Assembly: GCF_022869005.1 (NCBI RefSeq)
Contig: NZ_JALIEA010000010.1
Span: forward strand, 32,771-96,770
Source of the DNA: Corynebacterium kalidii
GTDB lineage: Bacteria > Actinomycetota > Actinomycetes > Mycobacteriales > Mycobacteriaceae
Reading direction: 5' to 3'
DNA: 64,000 bases
The translations under genes were made by a program, and so were the position numbers. Below are positions 36,743 through 44,215 of this stretch, piece after piece. The notes under the pieces are model-generated. The model did not search any database. It was not told the origin of the DNA and worked only from the letters and a program-made list of their open reading frames with translations. The number at the start of each line of letters is the position of its first letter. Within the stretch, counting starts at the first letter, position 1.

Positions 36743-37413
36743 CGAGGATACTGGTGGCTGAGGACGACGCCGGGATCGCCGATTTCATCATGCGGGGATT
36801 CCGGCTGGAAGGGTACCTCTGCGAGGTGGCCGACCACGGGTCCGAGGCGTTCATCCGCGGCCACAGCGGCGAGTTCGACATGATGATCCTCGACCTGGGC
36901 CTCCCGGGGATGGACGGGACGGACATCCTGGAGCAGCTCCGGATTCTCCGGGTGACGATGCCGATCATCGTGTTGACCGCGCGCACCGGGCTGAATGACA
37001 GGGTGCGGGCGCTGGAGGGCGGGGCCGACGACTACATGGCGAAACCGTTCCAGTTCGCCGAACTGCTGGCCCGTGTGAAACTCCGGCTCGAAGGGGCCGG
37101 AAGGACGGCGGAAGGGACGGCCGCCGCGCCCGTGGTCCTGCGCCGCGGGGAACTGGACCTCGACCCGAGGACGCAGAAAGTCCGGGTCGGGGGAGTCCCT
37201 CGCAGCCTCTCACGCCGAGAGTCCGACCTGCTCCAGGCACTGATGCGGCACCCGGGGCAGATACTGAGCAGGGCCCAGCTGTTGAGCATGGTCTGGGACA
37301 TGGACTTCGACCCGGGGTCGAATGTGGTGGATGTGTACGTGCGGGCGCTGCGGAAGAAGATCGGCGCGGACCGGATCGAGACGGTCCGCGGGGTAGGCTA
37401 CCGGCTGGCGTGA
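36739..37413 (+). CDS. OmpR-family response regulator
   Basis: The product has 224 residues. The receiver domain has acidic pocket EDD (8-10), phospho-acceptor Asp52 (ILDLGLPGMDG), Thr and Lys in VLTARTG and DDYMAKPF. The C-terminal winged-helix domain ends VVDVYVRALRKKIGADRIETVRGVGYRLA. It is translationally coupled to the kinase. The TTCAT repeats with 11-bp spacing at 31771 and 34708 are suitable binding sites. Confidence 0.95.
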   Translation: MTRILVAEDDAGIADFIMRGFRLEGYLCEVADHGSEAFIRGHSGEFDMMILDLGLPGMDGTDILEQLRILRVTMPIIVLTARTGLNDRVRALEGGADDYMAKPFQFAELLARVKLRLEGAGRTAEGTAAAPVVLRRGELDLDPRTQKVRVGGVPRSLSRRESDLLQALMRHPGQILSRAQLLSMVWDMDFDPGSNVVDVYVRALRKKIGADRIETVRGVGYRLA

Positions 37414-37437
37414 GTGGACCCGGATCTCACTCCACTC
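37412..37437 (+). terminator. Possible terminator hairpin after the response regulator
   Basis: GAGTGGA (37412-37418) and TCCACTC (37431-37437) pair across a 12-nt loop, beginning in the regulator stop codon. There is no U-tract, so it is a weak call. It precedes the duplicated beta-glucosidase end directly. Confidence 0.35.
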
Positions 37438-37440
37438 GCC

Positions 37441-37568
37441 CCCCTACCCGTTCACCCGCTCCAGCAGCTCCTCGAGCTGCTCCCGGATCACGGAACCACC
37501 GCTGAAGGTGATGATCCGGTCGAGCGGGATGCTCGCCATCATCTTCGCCATGTCGACGCCGAGTCCGT
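37441..37568 (-). pseudogene. Duplicated 3' end of the GH3 beta-glucosidase gene
   Basis: This stretch is a 128-bp near-identical copy (2 mismatches seen) of 38338-38465, the last ~41 codons and stop of the beta-glucosidase gene, in the same orientation. Read on the minus strand it encodes the C-terminal MAKMMASIPLDRII...ELLERVNG with one Thr-to-Ile change and stop. Upstream coding sequence is absent: homology ends at 37568. It forms the left direct repeat of the 897-bp module. Confidence 0.9.
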
Positions 37569-37582
37569 GGCAGCGGAGGACC

Positions 37583-37677
37583 TGACCTGCAACGGAGACA
37601 GAAGAACAACCAGGATCCGTCACAGGGCACGGAGATCATAGGAAGGAGGACACTGTGATTTCATCGTCGTTATCACG
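37583..37677. repeat. ~95-bp dispersed repeat, copy 2
   Basis: It resembles 25134-25227, 12.45 kb away, sharing TGACCTGC-R-ACGGAG, GGATCC, GATCAT and TGTGATTTCATC in order with at most one 1-nt length difference. Here GGAAGGAGG lies 6 nt before a GTG that opens a frame beginning MISSSLSR. It starts 15 bp inside the left direct repeat of the module. Nature unknown: structured RNA leader, small mobile-element end or regulatory repeat. Confidence 0.6.
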
Positions 37678-37744
37678 GTCTTCATATGCCCCTGGGCTCG
37701 ACTGCCCGTCGAGTAACAAGGGACAGCCCCCGAACACGCCGTGG

Positions 37745-38173
37745 TTACGACCCGATTGCCGCCAAGCTTCCCGAGATACTTCCTCCAGGAGTAGGCGCCG
37801 ACGGAAGCCCGTTCTCCGCAGCACACTGTTCGCCGGTCTTTCCAGGATAGTGGTTCACCACACTCACCCCGTCGAAGTTCTCGGGATCGAAGTACCAGAG
37901 CGTCGCGTCTATCGCGGTGACATGTCGAGCACAGTTGGGCTTCAGGTAGTCATTGTACTCCCACCAGTTGCTCATGTAATTGATGTAGCCAGTCTGTGTC
38001 GCGAGCCCAAGATCCGCCACGTCATCCGGCTCGGGAACACCCAGCGGGTTGGATTCAGTGACGGTACCCGTCCGGTCGTAGATCCGCAGAAGGTCAGGCT
38101 CTCCGTGAGCAGAGGGAAGGGCTGAAAGAGCGATGGCCACCGCGGCGGCAACTGAAGCTAAGCGAGTTTTCAT
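37745..38173 (-). CDS. Small secreted protein of unknown function
   Basis: The product has 142 residues. Signal peptide MKTRLASVAAAVAIALSALPSAHG (1-24) precedes a mature part of about 118 residues rich in Asn, Tyr and Trp (TGYINYMSNWWEYNDYLKPNCARHVTAIDATLWYFDPENFDGVSVVNHYPG) with two Cys that could form a disulfide. Base composition is clearly lower in GC than the neighbours. TATTGT (38186-38181, minus) is 7 nt before the ATG (leaderless). It is the only clear gene of the module inserted at the beta-glucosidase 3' end, suggesting acquisition by transfer. Confidence 0.8.
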   Translation of the reverse strand: MKTRLASVAAAVAIALSALPSAHGEPDLLRIYDRTGTVTESNPLGVPEPDDVADLGLATQTGYINYMSNWWEYNDYLKPNCARHVTAIDATLWYFDPENFDGVSVVNHYPGKTGEQCAAENGLPSAPTPGGSISGSLAAIGS

Positions 38174-38318
38174 AGTCAATACAATAGCATCGACTGACAC
38201 CTGAGACCCACCTCCCCACCTAAGTAAGAGTCATGCTGTCAGAAGAACTGCCAACAGGAGCACCTTCAGTTCATCACAAAGTGACCTCCAGTAGTGCTCG
38301 GCATGGAAGCCTGGCGTC

Positions 38319-38335
38319 GGGCCCTGACAGGGCCC
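38319..38335 (-). terminator. Hairpin downstream of the beta-glucosidase gene
   Basis: GGGCCCT-GAC-AGGGCCC gives a 7-bp GC stem with a 3-nt loop, 5 bp after the beta-glucosidase stop (minus strand). No U-tract follows. It probably ends the lipase/beta-glucosidase transcript. Confidence 0.5.
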
Positions 38336-38340
38336 GCCCC

Positions 38341-40620
38341 CTACCCGTTCACCCGCTCCAGCAGCTCCTCGAGCTGCTCCCGGGTCACGGAACCACCGCT
38401 GAAGGTGATGATCCGGTCGAGCGGGATGCTCGCCATCATCTTCGCCATGTCGACACCGAGTCCGTCACCGGAGTCCTCCCCGGTCAGCCCGCCGAGGAAA
38501 CCGCCCAACGCCTCCGCCACCGCCGGCACCGCGAGGGCCTCCCCGAGGGTCGACTCCAGGGTCAGCGGCACACGGACGTCCTCACCCTCGAGGTCGACCT
38601 CGACCGACGCCCGCAGGTCCCGGCTGGACGACCCCAGGTGGACCACGTACCGTCCCGGCTCCAGCACGAACCTGCCTGAGCGCACGTCCCGGTACTCCAG
38701 GTCACGCCGGCCCAGGTGGATCTCGATCTCCTCGCGTTCACCCGGCTCCAGGGTGACCGAACCGAATCCGGCCAGCACCTTCGGCGCCCTGACCTGCCCC
38801 GAGTCCGGCACCGACACATAGGCCTGGACCACCTCCCGCCCGGCGCGACGTCCGGTGTTGGTGACACCGACGGTGACGGTGATGCCGTCGCCGTCGTCGT
38901 CGGGCTGCCCGTAGGCCTCGTCGTAGGCGAAGGTGGTGTAGGACAGCCCGTGCCCGAACGGGTAGGCGACCCGGAGGTTACGTGCGTCGTACCAGCGGTA
39001 GCCGACGAACAGGCCCTCGCTGTAGCGGACATGCCCGTGCTCGCCGGGGAAGTCGAGGAACGCCGGGGTGTCCGCCAGCCGTGCCGGCACCGTCCCGGCG
39101 AGCTTGCCGGAGGGGTTGACCTCGCCGGTCAGCACGTCGGCGATCCCGGCTCCGCCGCCCTGTCCCAGCAGGTTGGCGTCCAGGATCGCCGGGGCCAGTT
39201 CGGTGACCTCGGTGAGGTCCAGTGCGCCGCCGTGGGACAGCACCACGACCACCCGGTCCTGCACGGCGCGGACGGCGCGCAGCAGGCCGAGCTGTTCGGC
39301 GGGCAGCGCGAGGTCGGTGCGGTCGAAGCCCTCGGACTCCTGGTCCGGCGACAGGCCCAGGAACACCACGGCGATGTCCGCGTTCGCGGCGTCCTCCACC
39401 GCTTCGGCGAGCAGCCCGCTGTGCCGTCCGGAACCGTCGGTGGTGAAGCCGGCGGCGTAGGTCACCGGTGCCGCCAACCGGTCCTTGATCAGTTCCAGCG
39501 GCGAGTCGAGCCGGGTGGGGTTGACGTGCGAGCTGCCGCCGCCCTGGTAGCGCGACGTCTCGGCGAAGGGGCCGATCACCGCGACCGAGCCGGTGACCCC
39601 GGAGGCGGCGATCGGCAGGATGTGGCGTCCGTCGGCCTCGTCGTTCTTGAGCAGGACGATCGAGCGTGCCGCGGCTTCCCGGGCGAGGGCGTGGTGGGCC
39701 TCGACGGTGGCGTCGTCGAGGCTGACCTCGCGTCGTGCCGCCGTCGCCCGGCGCGCCAGGGCCGCCACCCGCTGCGCGGCGACGGTCACGGTCTGCTCGT
39801 CGAGCTGTCCGTTGCTCACCGCCCTGACCACCTCCTCGTCCGCCGCCCCGCCGTCCGACGGCATCTGCAGGTCGAGGCCGGCGGCGACGGACCGCAGGCG
39901 GCCGCCGACCGCGCCCCAGTCGCTGACGACGACCCCGTCGAACCCCCACTCGTCGCGCAGGATGTCGGTGAGCAGTTCACGGCTGTGACGGACCGGGACG
40001 CCGTTGACGGCGTTGTAGGAGCACATCACCGTCCACGGGCGGGCGTCCTCCACGATCCGACGGAAGGCCCGCAGGTAGATCTCGTGCAGGGGACGCTGGT
40101 CCACGTCCGCACTCACCCGCATCCGGTCGGTCTCCTGGTTGTTCAGGGCGAAATGCTTCAGGCTCGCCCCGACCCCGCCGCTCTGCAGGCCGGTGACCCA
40201 GGCGGTGCCGAGCACCCCGGTCAGGTGCGGGTCCTCGGAGTAGTACTCGAAGTTGCGGCCGCCCAGCGGGGACCGTGTGATGTTCACGCCGGGCCCGAGG
40301 ACGACCTGGACGTCCGCGGCCTGGGCCTCGTCGGCGAGGGCGGCGCCGATCCGTTCGACCAGGTCAGGGTCCCAGCTCTGGCTGAGCCCGGCGGCGGGCG
40401 GGAAGCAGGTGGCCGGGGCGCTGCCGGACAGGCCGAGGTGGTCGACACCGCCGGTCTGTTTCCGTAGGCCGTGCGGCCCGTCCGTCAGGGTGATGGAGGG
40501 GACGTCGCCGGCGTCCTGGGTCTGCCAGAAGTTCTTCCCGGAGCCGAGGGCGGCCCGGTCGGCGAGGGGCAGTGCGGCGACATCGTCGGTACCGGTGGTG
40601 TGTGGTGTGTGGTGGCTCAT
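38341..40620 (-). CDS. Glycoside hydrolase family 3 beta-glucosidase
   Basis: This 759-residue enzyme hydrolyses terminal beta-glycosidic bonds. The GH3 N-terminal barrel has LTDGPHGLR, KHFALNN (substrate-binding Lys-His at about 155-156) and the nucleophile Asp234 in VVVSDWGAV. The GH3 C-terminal sandwich and a fibronectin-III-like domain (about 560-660, ending EYRDVRSGRFVLEPGRYVVHLG) follow, then an extra ~80-residue tail (ESTLGEALAVPAVAEALGGFLGG...ELLERVNG). There is no signal peptide, so it is intracellular. AAAGGAGG sits unusually close (1 nt) to the ATG. Confidence 0.93.
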   Translation of the reverse strand: MSHHTPHTTGTDDVAALPLADRAALGSGKNFWQTQDAGDVPSITLTDGPHGLRKQTGGVDHLGLSGSAPATCFPPAAGLSQSWDPDLVERIGAALADEAQAADVQVVLGPGVNITRSPLGGRNFEYYSEDPHLTGVLGTAWVTGLQSGGVGASLKHFALNNQETDRMRVSADVDQRPLHEIYLRAFRRIVEDARPWTVMCSYNAVNGVPVRHSRELLTDILRDEWGFDGVVVSDWGAVGGRLRSVAAGLDLQMPSDGGAADEEVVRAVSNGQLDEQTVTVAAQRVAALARRATAARREVSLDDATVEAHHALAREAAARSIVLLKNDEADGRHILPIAASGVTGSVAVIGPFAETSRYQGGGSSHVNPTRLDSPLELIKDRLAAPVTYAAGFTTDGSGRHSGLLAEAVEDAANADIAVVFLGLSPDQESEGFDRTDLALPAEQLGLLRAVRAVQDRVVVVLSHGGALDLTEVTELAPAILDANLLGQGGGAGIADVLTGEVNPSGKLAGTVPARLADTPAFLDFPGEHGHVRYSEGLFVGYRWYDARNLRVAYPFGHGLSYTTFAYDEAYGQPDDDGDGITVTVGVTNTGRRAGREVVQAYVSVPDSGQVRAPKVLAGFGSVTLEPGEREEIEIHLGRRDLEYRDVRSGRFVLEPGRYVVHLGSSSRDLRASVEVDLEGEDVRVPLTLESTLGEALAVPAVAEALGGFLGGLTGEDSGDGLGVDMAKMMASIPLDRIITFSGGSVTREQLEELLERVNG

Positions 40621-40639
40621 ACCTCCTTTGTACGGGGTT

Positions 40640-41995
40640 TCAGGCGGGGAAGCTGCACGTGCCGCCCACCGGACGTCCGTGGAAGCGGTCGAGCAGGAAG
40701 GGGATGCCGAACGCGCCGCCGGAGGCCGCCTGGAGGAAGTGGTTCTGGTCGCTGATCTCGGGGAGGATGTCGTCGCGGTACACCACGGGTGCCCCGGCCG
40801 AGCACCACGTGGCGGCGAGTTCGCGTGCCTGGCCGTATGCCACGGTCTTGTCGTGGCGGCCCGAGACGATCATCGTCGGGGCGGCCGGGGTGCCGGTGCC
40901 GACGCGCTGCTCCTCCATGGCGCGCACCCCCTCGGGGATCTCCCCGAGCAGGTCGTCGAGGCGTCGTCCATCCGCGGTCCACTGGTCGGTGGTCAGGTAG
41001 CCGTAGGTGTCCCCGATCTCGTCGGTGCACATGCCGGCCAGGTCGTCGAGGACACCGCGGCCGTGGTCGGAGAGGTGGGTGTCGAGTTCGGCGGCGAGGG
41101 CCGGGTACCGGGCGGACAGGCCGTTGATGGCGAAGCCGATCGCCCCGACCAGGTTCGACCCGTCGATGGTGCGTTGCACCTCGACCAGGTCCGCCGGCGG
41201 CGCCGACGCGTAGGCACCCGCCACGTCCAGGTCCGGCGCATAGTCGGCCACCGCCTCGACGGCCGCGGTCGACGCCCCGCCGCCCTGGGAGTGCCCGTAG
41301 AAGCCGATCGCGCCGAAGTCCTCCCCGCGGTCCTCGACCAAATTCCGGGCGGCGCGGGCGGCGTCGATCATGGCGTGGGCCTGTTCAGCGCGGTTCATGT
41401 AGGTGTGCATCCCCGGCGTGCCCATACCCACGTAGTCGGTGACGACGACGCGGACACCCTGGCTGGCGAAGATCCAGTCGTAGGCACCCTCCAGGGCGAC
41501 GGTCCGGCCGGAGTCCAGCGGGTCGGGCTGGTTGTCCAGGGGCCAGTTACGCGACGGGGCGCACTGGTCGCCCTGCCCGACGGTGCCGCGCCCCACGACC
41601 ACGGTGGGCCGCTCCCCCGGCCCGCGCCACGGCACCGTCGGTTCCACGGTGTAGCCGCTGACGGCGACGGGCCGGCCGTCCATGTCGGTGGTGGAGTACA
41701 TCATCTTCTGCACCCGGTCCGGGACGGCGAACTGGTGGCCGTCGGGTCCGGACGGTGCCGGGGCGTAGGGGGCGGACGCGGTGCGCAGCACCGTGCCCGG
41801 CGTCCCCGGCGCCAGGTCCGCGGTGCCGTAGAAGGGGTCGTGGTCGCCCGCCTCGACCCGCGGCGCGTGTCCGCCCCACGGCAGTGTCTGGGCCTGCGCC
41901 GGACCAGCCGCCGGTCCCGCCGCCAGCCCCGCCGCCACGGTGACGAGTGCGGCGGCGAGTGCCGTCCCGACCGTCCTGCCCGCTGTTCGCTTCAT
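40640..41995 (-). CDS. Secreted lipase/esterase, alpha/beta hydrolase
   Basis: The product has 451 residues. Signal peptide MKRTAGRTVGTALAAALVTVAAGLAAGPAAGPAQAQ (1-36) leads to an enzyme with FYGHSQGGGAST (nucleophile Ser), VVVTDYVGMGTPG, SGRHDKTVAYGQ (Asp) and DQNHFLQA (His). Cys pairs (MCTDE, ATWCSAG, GTCSFPA) suggest disulfides. GGAGGAG lies upstream of the ATG. It is the first gene of a unit with the beta-glucosidase 20 bp downstream. It is a second secretory-lipase paralogue besides 23659-25029. Confidence 0.88.
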   Translation of the reverse strand: MKRTAGRTVGTALAAALVTVAAGLAAGPAAGPAQAQTLPWGGHAPRVEAGDHDPFYGTADLAPGTPGTVLRTASAPYAPAPSGPDGHQFAVPDRVQKMMYSTTDMDGRPVAVSGYTVEPTVPWRGPGERPTVVVGRGTVGQGDQCAPSRNWPLDNQPDPLDSGRTVALEGAYDWIFASQGVRVVVTDYVGMGTPGMHTYMNRAEQAHAMIDAARAARNLVEDRGEDFGAIGFYGHSQGGGASTAAVEAVADYAPDLDVAGAYASAPPADLVEVQRTIDGSNLVGAIGFAINGLSARYPALAAELDTHLSDHGRGVLDDLAGMCTDEIGDTYGYLTTDQWTADGRRLDDLLGEIPEGVRAMEEQRVGTGTPAAPTMIVSGRHDKTVAYGQARELAATWCSAGAPVVYRDDILPEISDQNHFLQAASGGAFGIPFLLDRFHGRPVGGTCSFPA

Positions 41996-42095
41996 ACCTG
42001 ATGCTCCTCCGTTCCCGACAGAAGGAAAGTTTCCTGAACTACATTCCCCTGTCGAACCTAGCTGCGGAGTCGCCGTCGCGCGGCGGCACCGCGAA

Positions 42096-42130
42096 AACCA
42101 CACAGAACCACACAGAACCAAACAAGACCA
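42096..42130. repeat. Short 10-bp tandem repeat upstream of gntK
   Basis: AACCACACAG occurs twice in tandem (42096-42115), followed by two degraded units (AACCAAACAA, GACCACAGAT). The 10-bp period matches one helical turn. It lies in the 237-bp gap between the divergent lipase and gntK genes, which otherwise holds promoter sequence. It could be a phased operator for a gluconate regulator. Confidence 0.45.
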
Positions 42131-42232
42131 CAGATACGGTCACCCCGGACGGGCGTACACGGAATATTCACCACACGGGGCCGCAGGAGTACAGTCTCCG
42201 CAAGACCGCCCGTCCAACCAGAAACGAGTGCC

Positions 42233-42772
42233 ATGACCGACACAACCCGGCCCCGCCCCGTCCACCTCGTCATCATGGGGGTGAGCGGCAGCGGGAAGAC
42301 CACGATCGCCGAACAGCTGGAACAGCGTACCGGGGTCCCCTACGCCGAGGCCGACGCCTTCCACCCCGAGGCGAACAAGAAGAAGATGGGGTCCGGCCAG
42401 CCTCTCGACGACGACGACCGGTGGCCCTGGCTGCACGAGCTGCGGGACTGGATGACCTCCCAGGCGGAACAGGGGCACTCCACGATCGTGACCTGCTCCG
42501 CGCTGAAGAAGTCCTACCGTGACGTCCTGCGCGCCGCCGAGGGCGACGAGTTCTTCGTCCTGCTCGACGCCCCGGAGGACGTCCTCGCCGCCCGCATGGA
42601 GGACCGCAAGGGCCACTTCATGCCCGCCTCCCTGCTGCGCTCCCAGCTCGACACCCTCGAGGGCCTCGACGCCGACGAGAACGGCGTCACCGTCGACGCC
42701 ACCGAGCCGCCGGAGTCGCTCGCCCGCGAGATTCTCTCCATCGGGGCACTGACCGTGCTCCTCCACGAATGA
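42233..42772 (+). CDS. gntK: Gluconokinase
   Basis: The 179-residue enzyme phosphorylates gluconate to 6-phosphogluconate, feeding the pentose phosphate pathway. The P-loop is MGVSGSGKTTIAEQL; EADAFHPEANKKKMGSGQPLDDDDRWPWL and VTCSALKKSYRDVLR are characteristic of the GntK family, and RKGHFMPASLLRSQLDTLE completes it. Its stop overlaps the permease start in an ATGA quartet (42769-42772). Confidence 0.95.
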   Translation: MTDTTRPRPVHLVIMGVSGSGKTTIAEQLEQRTGVPYAEADAFHPEANKKKMGSGQPLDDDDRWPWLHELRDWMTSQAEQGHSTIVTCSALKKSYRDVLRAAEGDEFFVLLDAPEDVLAARMEDRKGHFMPASLLRSQLDTLEGLDADENGVTVDATEPPESLAREILSIGALTVLLHE

Positions 42773-44166
42773 GCACCGCAGGCTCCCAGCTGGTGATCGC
42801 CGCGGTGGTCGGCATCACGCTGATCATCGCGCTGATCGTCTGGGCGAAACTCAACCCCTTCCTCTCCCTGATGATCGGGTCGGCCACCCTCGCCCTGGTC
42901 GCGGGCACCCCGCTGGTGGACGCCTTCGGCAGCTTCACCGAGGGTTTCGGCGGCACCGTCGGCGACGTCGGCGTGCTCATCGCGCTCGGCGCGGTGGTCG
43001 GCCAGTTCCTCGTCACCTCCGGTGCCGCCGACAGCATCGTCGACGCCTTCCTGGACCGCACGACGCCGGGCCTGCGTCCCTGGGTGATCGCGGGTCTGGC
43101 GATGTTGCTGGGCATCCCCCTGTTCTTCGAGGTCGGCATCGTCCTGCTGATCCCGGTGGTGATGCTGGCGGCACGGCGCTCCCGGCTCCCGGTGATCCTG
43201 CTGGGCATCCCCGCCCTGGCGGGCCTCTCCGCCCTGCACGCCCTGGTGCCGCCGCACCCCGGCCCGCTGATCGCCGTGGACGCCCTGGGGGCGAACCTCG
43301 GACTCACCCTGGCACTCGGGCTCCTGGTGGCCCTGCCCGTCGTCGCGGTGGCCGGTCCACTGTCGGCGAAGGTCATGGCCCGCTGGGTGCCCATCGAGGC
43401 GCCGGCCTCGATCTCCGGGCAGGACGTCACCCGGACCGGCGACGAGCCGGACGGCGCGTCGGCGGGTCCGTCGGTCGGCCCGTCGGTCGGTCCGTCGGTC
43501 GGTCGGGGCCTCACCGTGGTGCTGCTCCCCGTGGTGATGATGCTCTCGCGGACCGTCGTGGAGTCGCTGCAGCTGCCGGAGGGCCCGGTCGCGTCCACGG
43601 TGTCCACGGTCTTCGGGTTCATCGGTGAGCCCATCGTGGCACTGCTGGCCACCGTACTGCTGGCGATGTACTTCCTCGGCTTCGGCACAGGCCGTACCCG
43701 CCAGGAGGTCTCCGACCAGGTCAGCGGCGCCTTCGGGCCGATCGCCGGGGTGATCCTCATCGTCGGCGCCGGCGGGGGCTTCAAGCAGACGCTGGTCAAC
43801 ACCGGGGTCGCCGATGTCGTCGGACAGTGGGTGCAGGCCGCCCCGGTGTCGCCGCTGGTCGCAGGCTGGCTGGTCGCGGTGTTCATCCGACTCGCCACCG
43901 GTTCGGCCACCGTGGCGACGGTCACCGCGGCGGGGATCATGGCACCGGTCGCCGCCGGCATGGGGTCGACCGAGGTGGCCCTGATGGTGCTGGCGATCGG
44001 CGCGGGCTCGGTGTTCTTCTCCCACGTCAACGACGCCGGTTTCTGGCTGGTCAAGGAGTACTTCGGCATGACGGTGCCGCAGACGCTGAAGACCTGGTCG
44101 CTGATGGAGACCGTCCTGTCCGTGGTCGCCCTCGTCATGGTGCTGCTGGTCCACCTGCTCATCTGA
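42769..44166 (+). CDS. gntP: Gluconate permease, GntP family
   Basis: This 465-residue proton-coupled gluconate carrier has about 12-14 membrane helices. ILLGIPALAGLSALHALVPPHPGPLIAVDALGANLGLTLALGLLVALPVV is the family signature, and SHVNDAGFWLVKEYFGM near the C-terminus is strongly conserved. A cytoplasmic loop carries a repetitive SAGPSVGPSVGPSVGRG linker encoded by three tandem 12-bp units (43465-43500). It is translationally coupled to gntK. Confidence 0.95.
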   Translation: MSTAGSQLVIAAVVGITLIIALIVWAKLNPFLSLMIGSATLALVAGTPLVDAFGSFTEGFGGTVGDVGVLIALGAVVGQFLVTSGAADSIVDAFLDRTTPGLRPWVIAGLAMLLGIPLFFEVGIVLLIPVVMLAARRSRLPVILLGIPALAGLSALHALVPPHPGPLIAVDALGANLGLTLALGLLVALPVVAVAGPLSAKVMARWVPIEAPASISGQDVTRTGDEPDGASAGPSVGPSVGPSVGRGLTVVLLPVVMMLSRTVVESLQLPEGPVASTVSTVFGFIGEPIVALLATVLLAMYFLGFGTGRTRQEVSDQVSGAFGPIAGVILIVGAGGGFKQTLVNTGVADVVGQWVQAAPVSPLVAGWLVAVFIRLATGSATVATVTAAGIMAPVAAGMGSTEVALMVLAIGAGSVFFSHVNDAGFWLVKEYFGMTVPQTLKTWSLMETVLSVVALVMVLLVHLLI

Positions 44167-44215
44167 GGACGACAGCGCACATCCCGGCTGGTCACGACGC
44201 TGGTAAGGTCGTGAC

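Larger units (their letters stand above)
37441..38465. repeat. 128-bp direct repeat pair flanking an 897-bp unit
   Basis: Copy 1 is 37441-37568 and copy 2 is 38338-38465, offset 897 bp. Mismatches are CCCGGATCA/CCCGGGTCA and GACGCC/GACACC. The repeated segment is the 3' end of the beta-glucosidase gene, the kind of site where integrative elements insert and restore the gene. Between the copies lie copy 2 of a dispersed ~95-bp repeat and one secreted-protein gene. No integrase or transposase is present. Confidence 0.85.

Noticed and set aside
37655..38125. 156-codon plus-strand frame beginning MISSSLSR within the module
   Set aside because: Only the first few codons resemble the other repeat copy; the rest is antisense to the secreted-protein gene. 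I treat the conserved start as part of the repeat, not as a gene.
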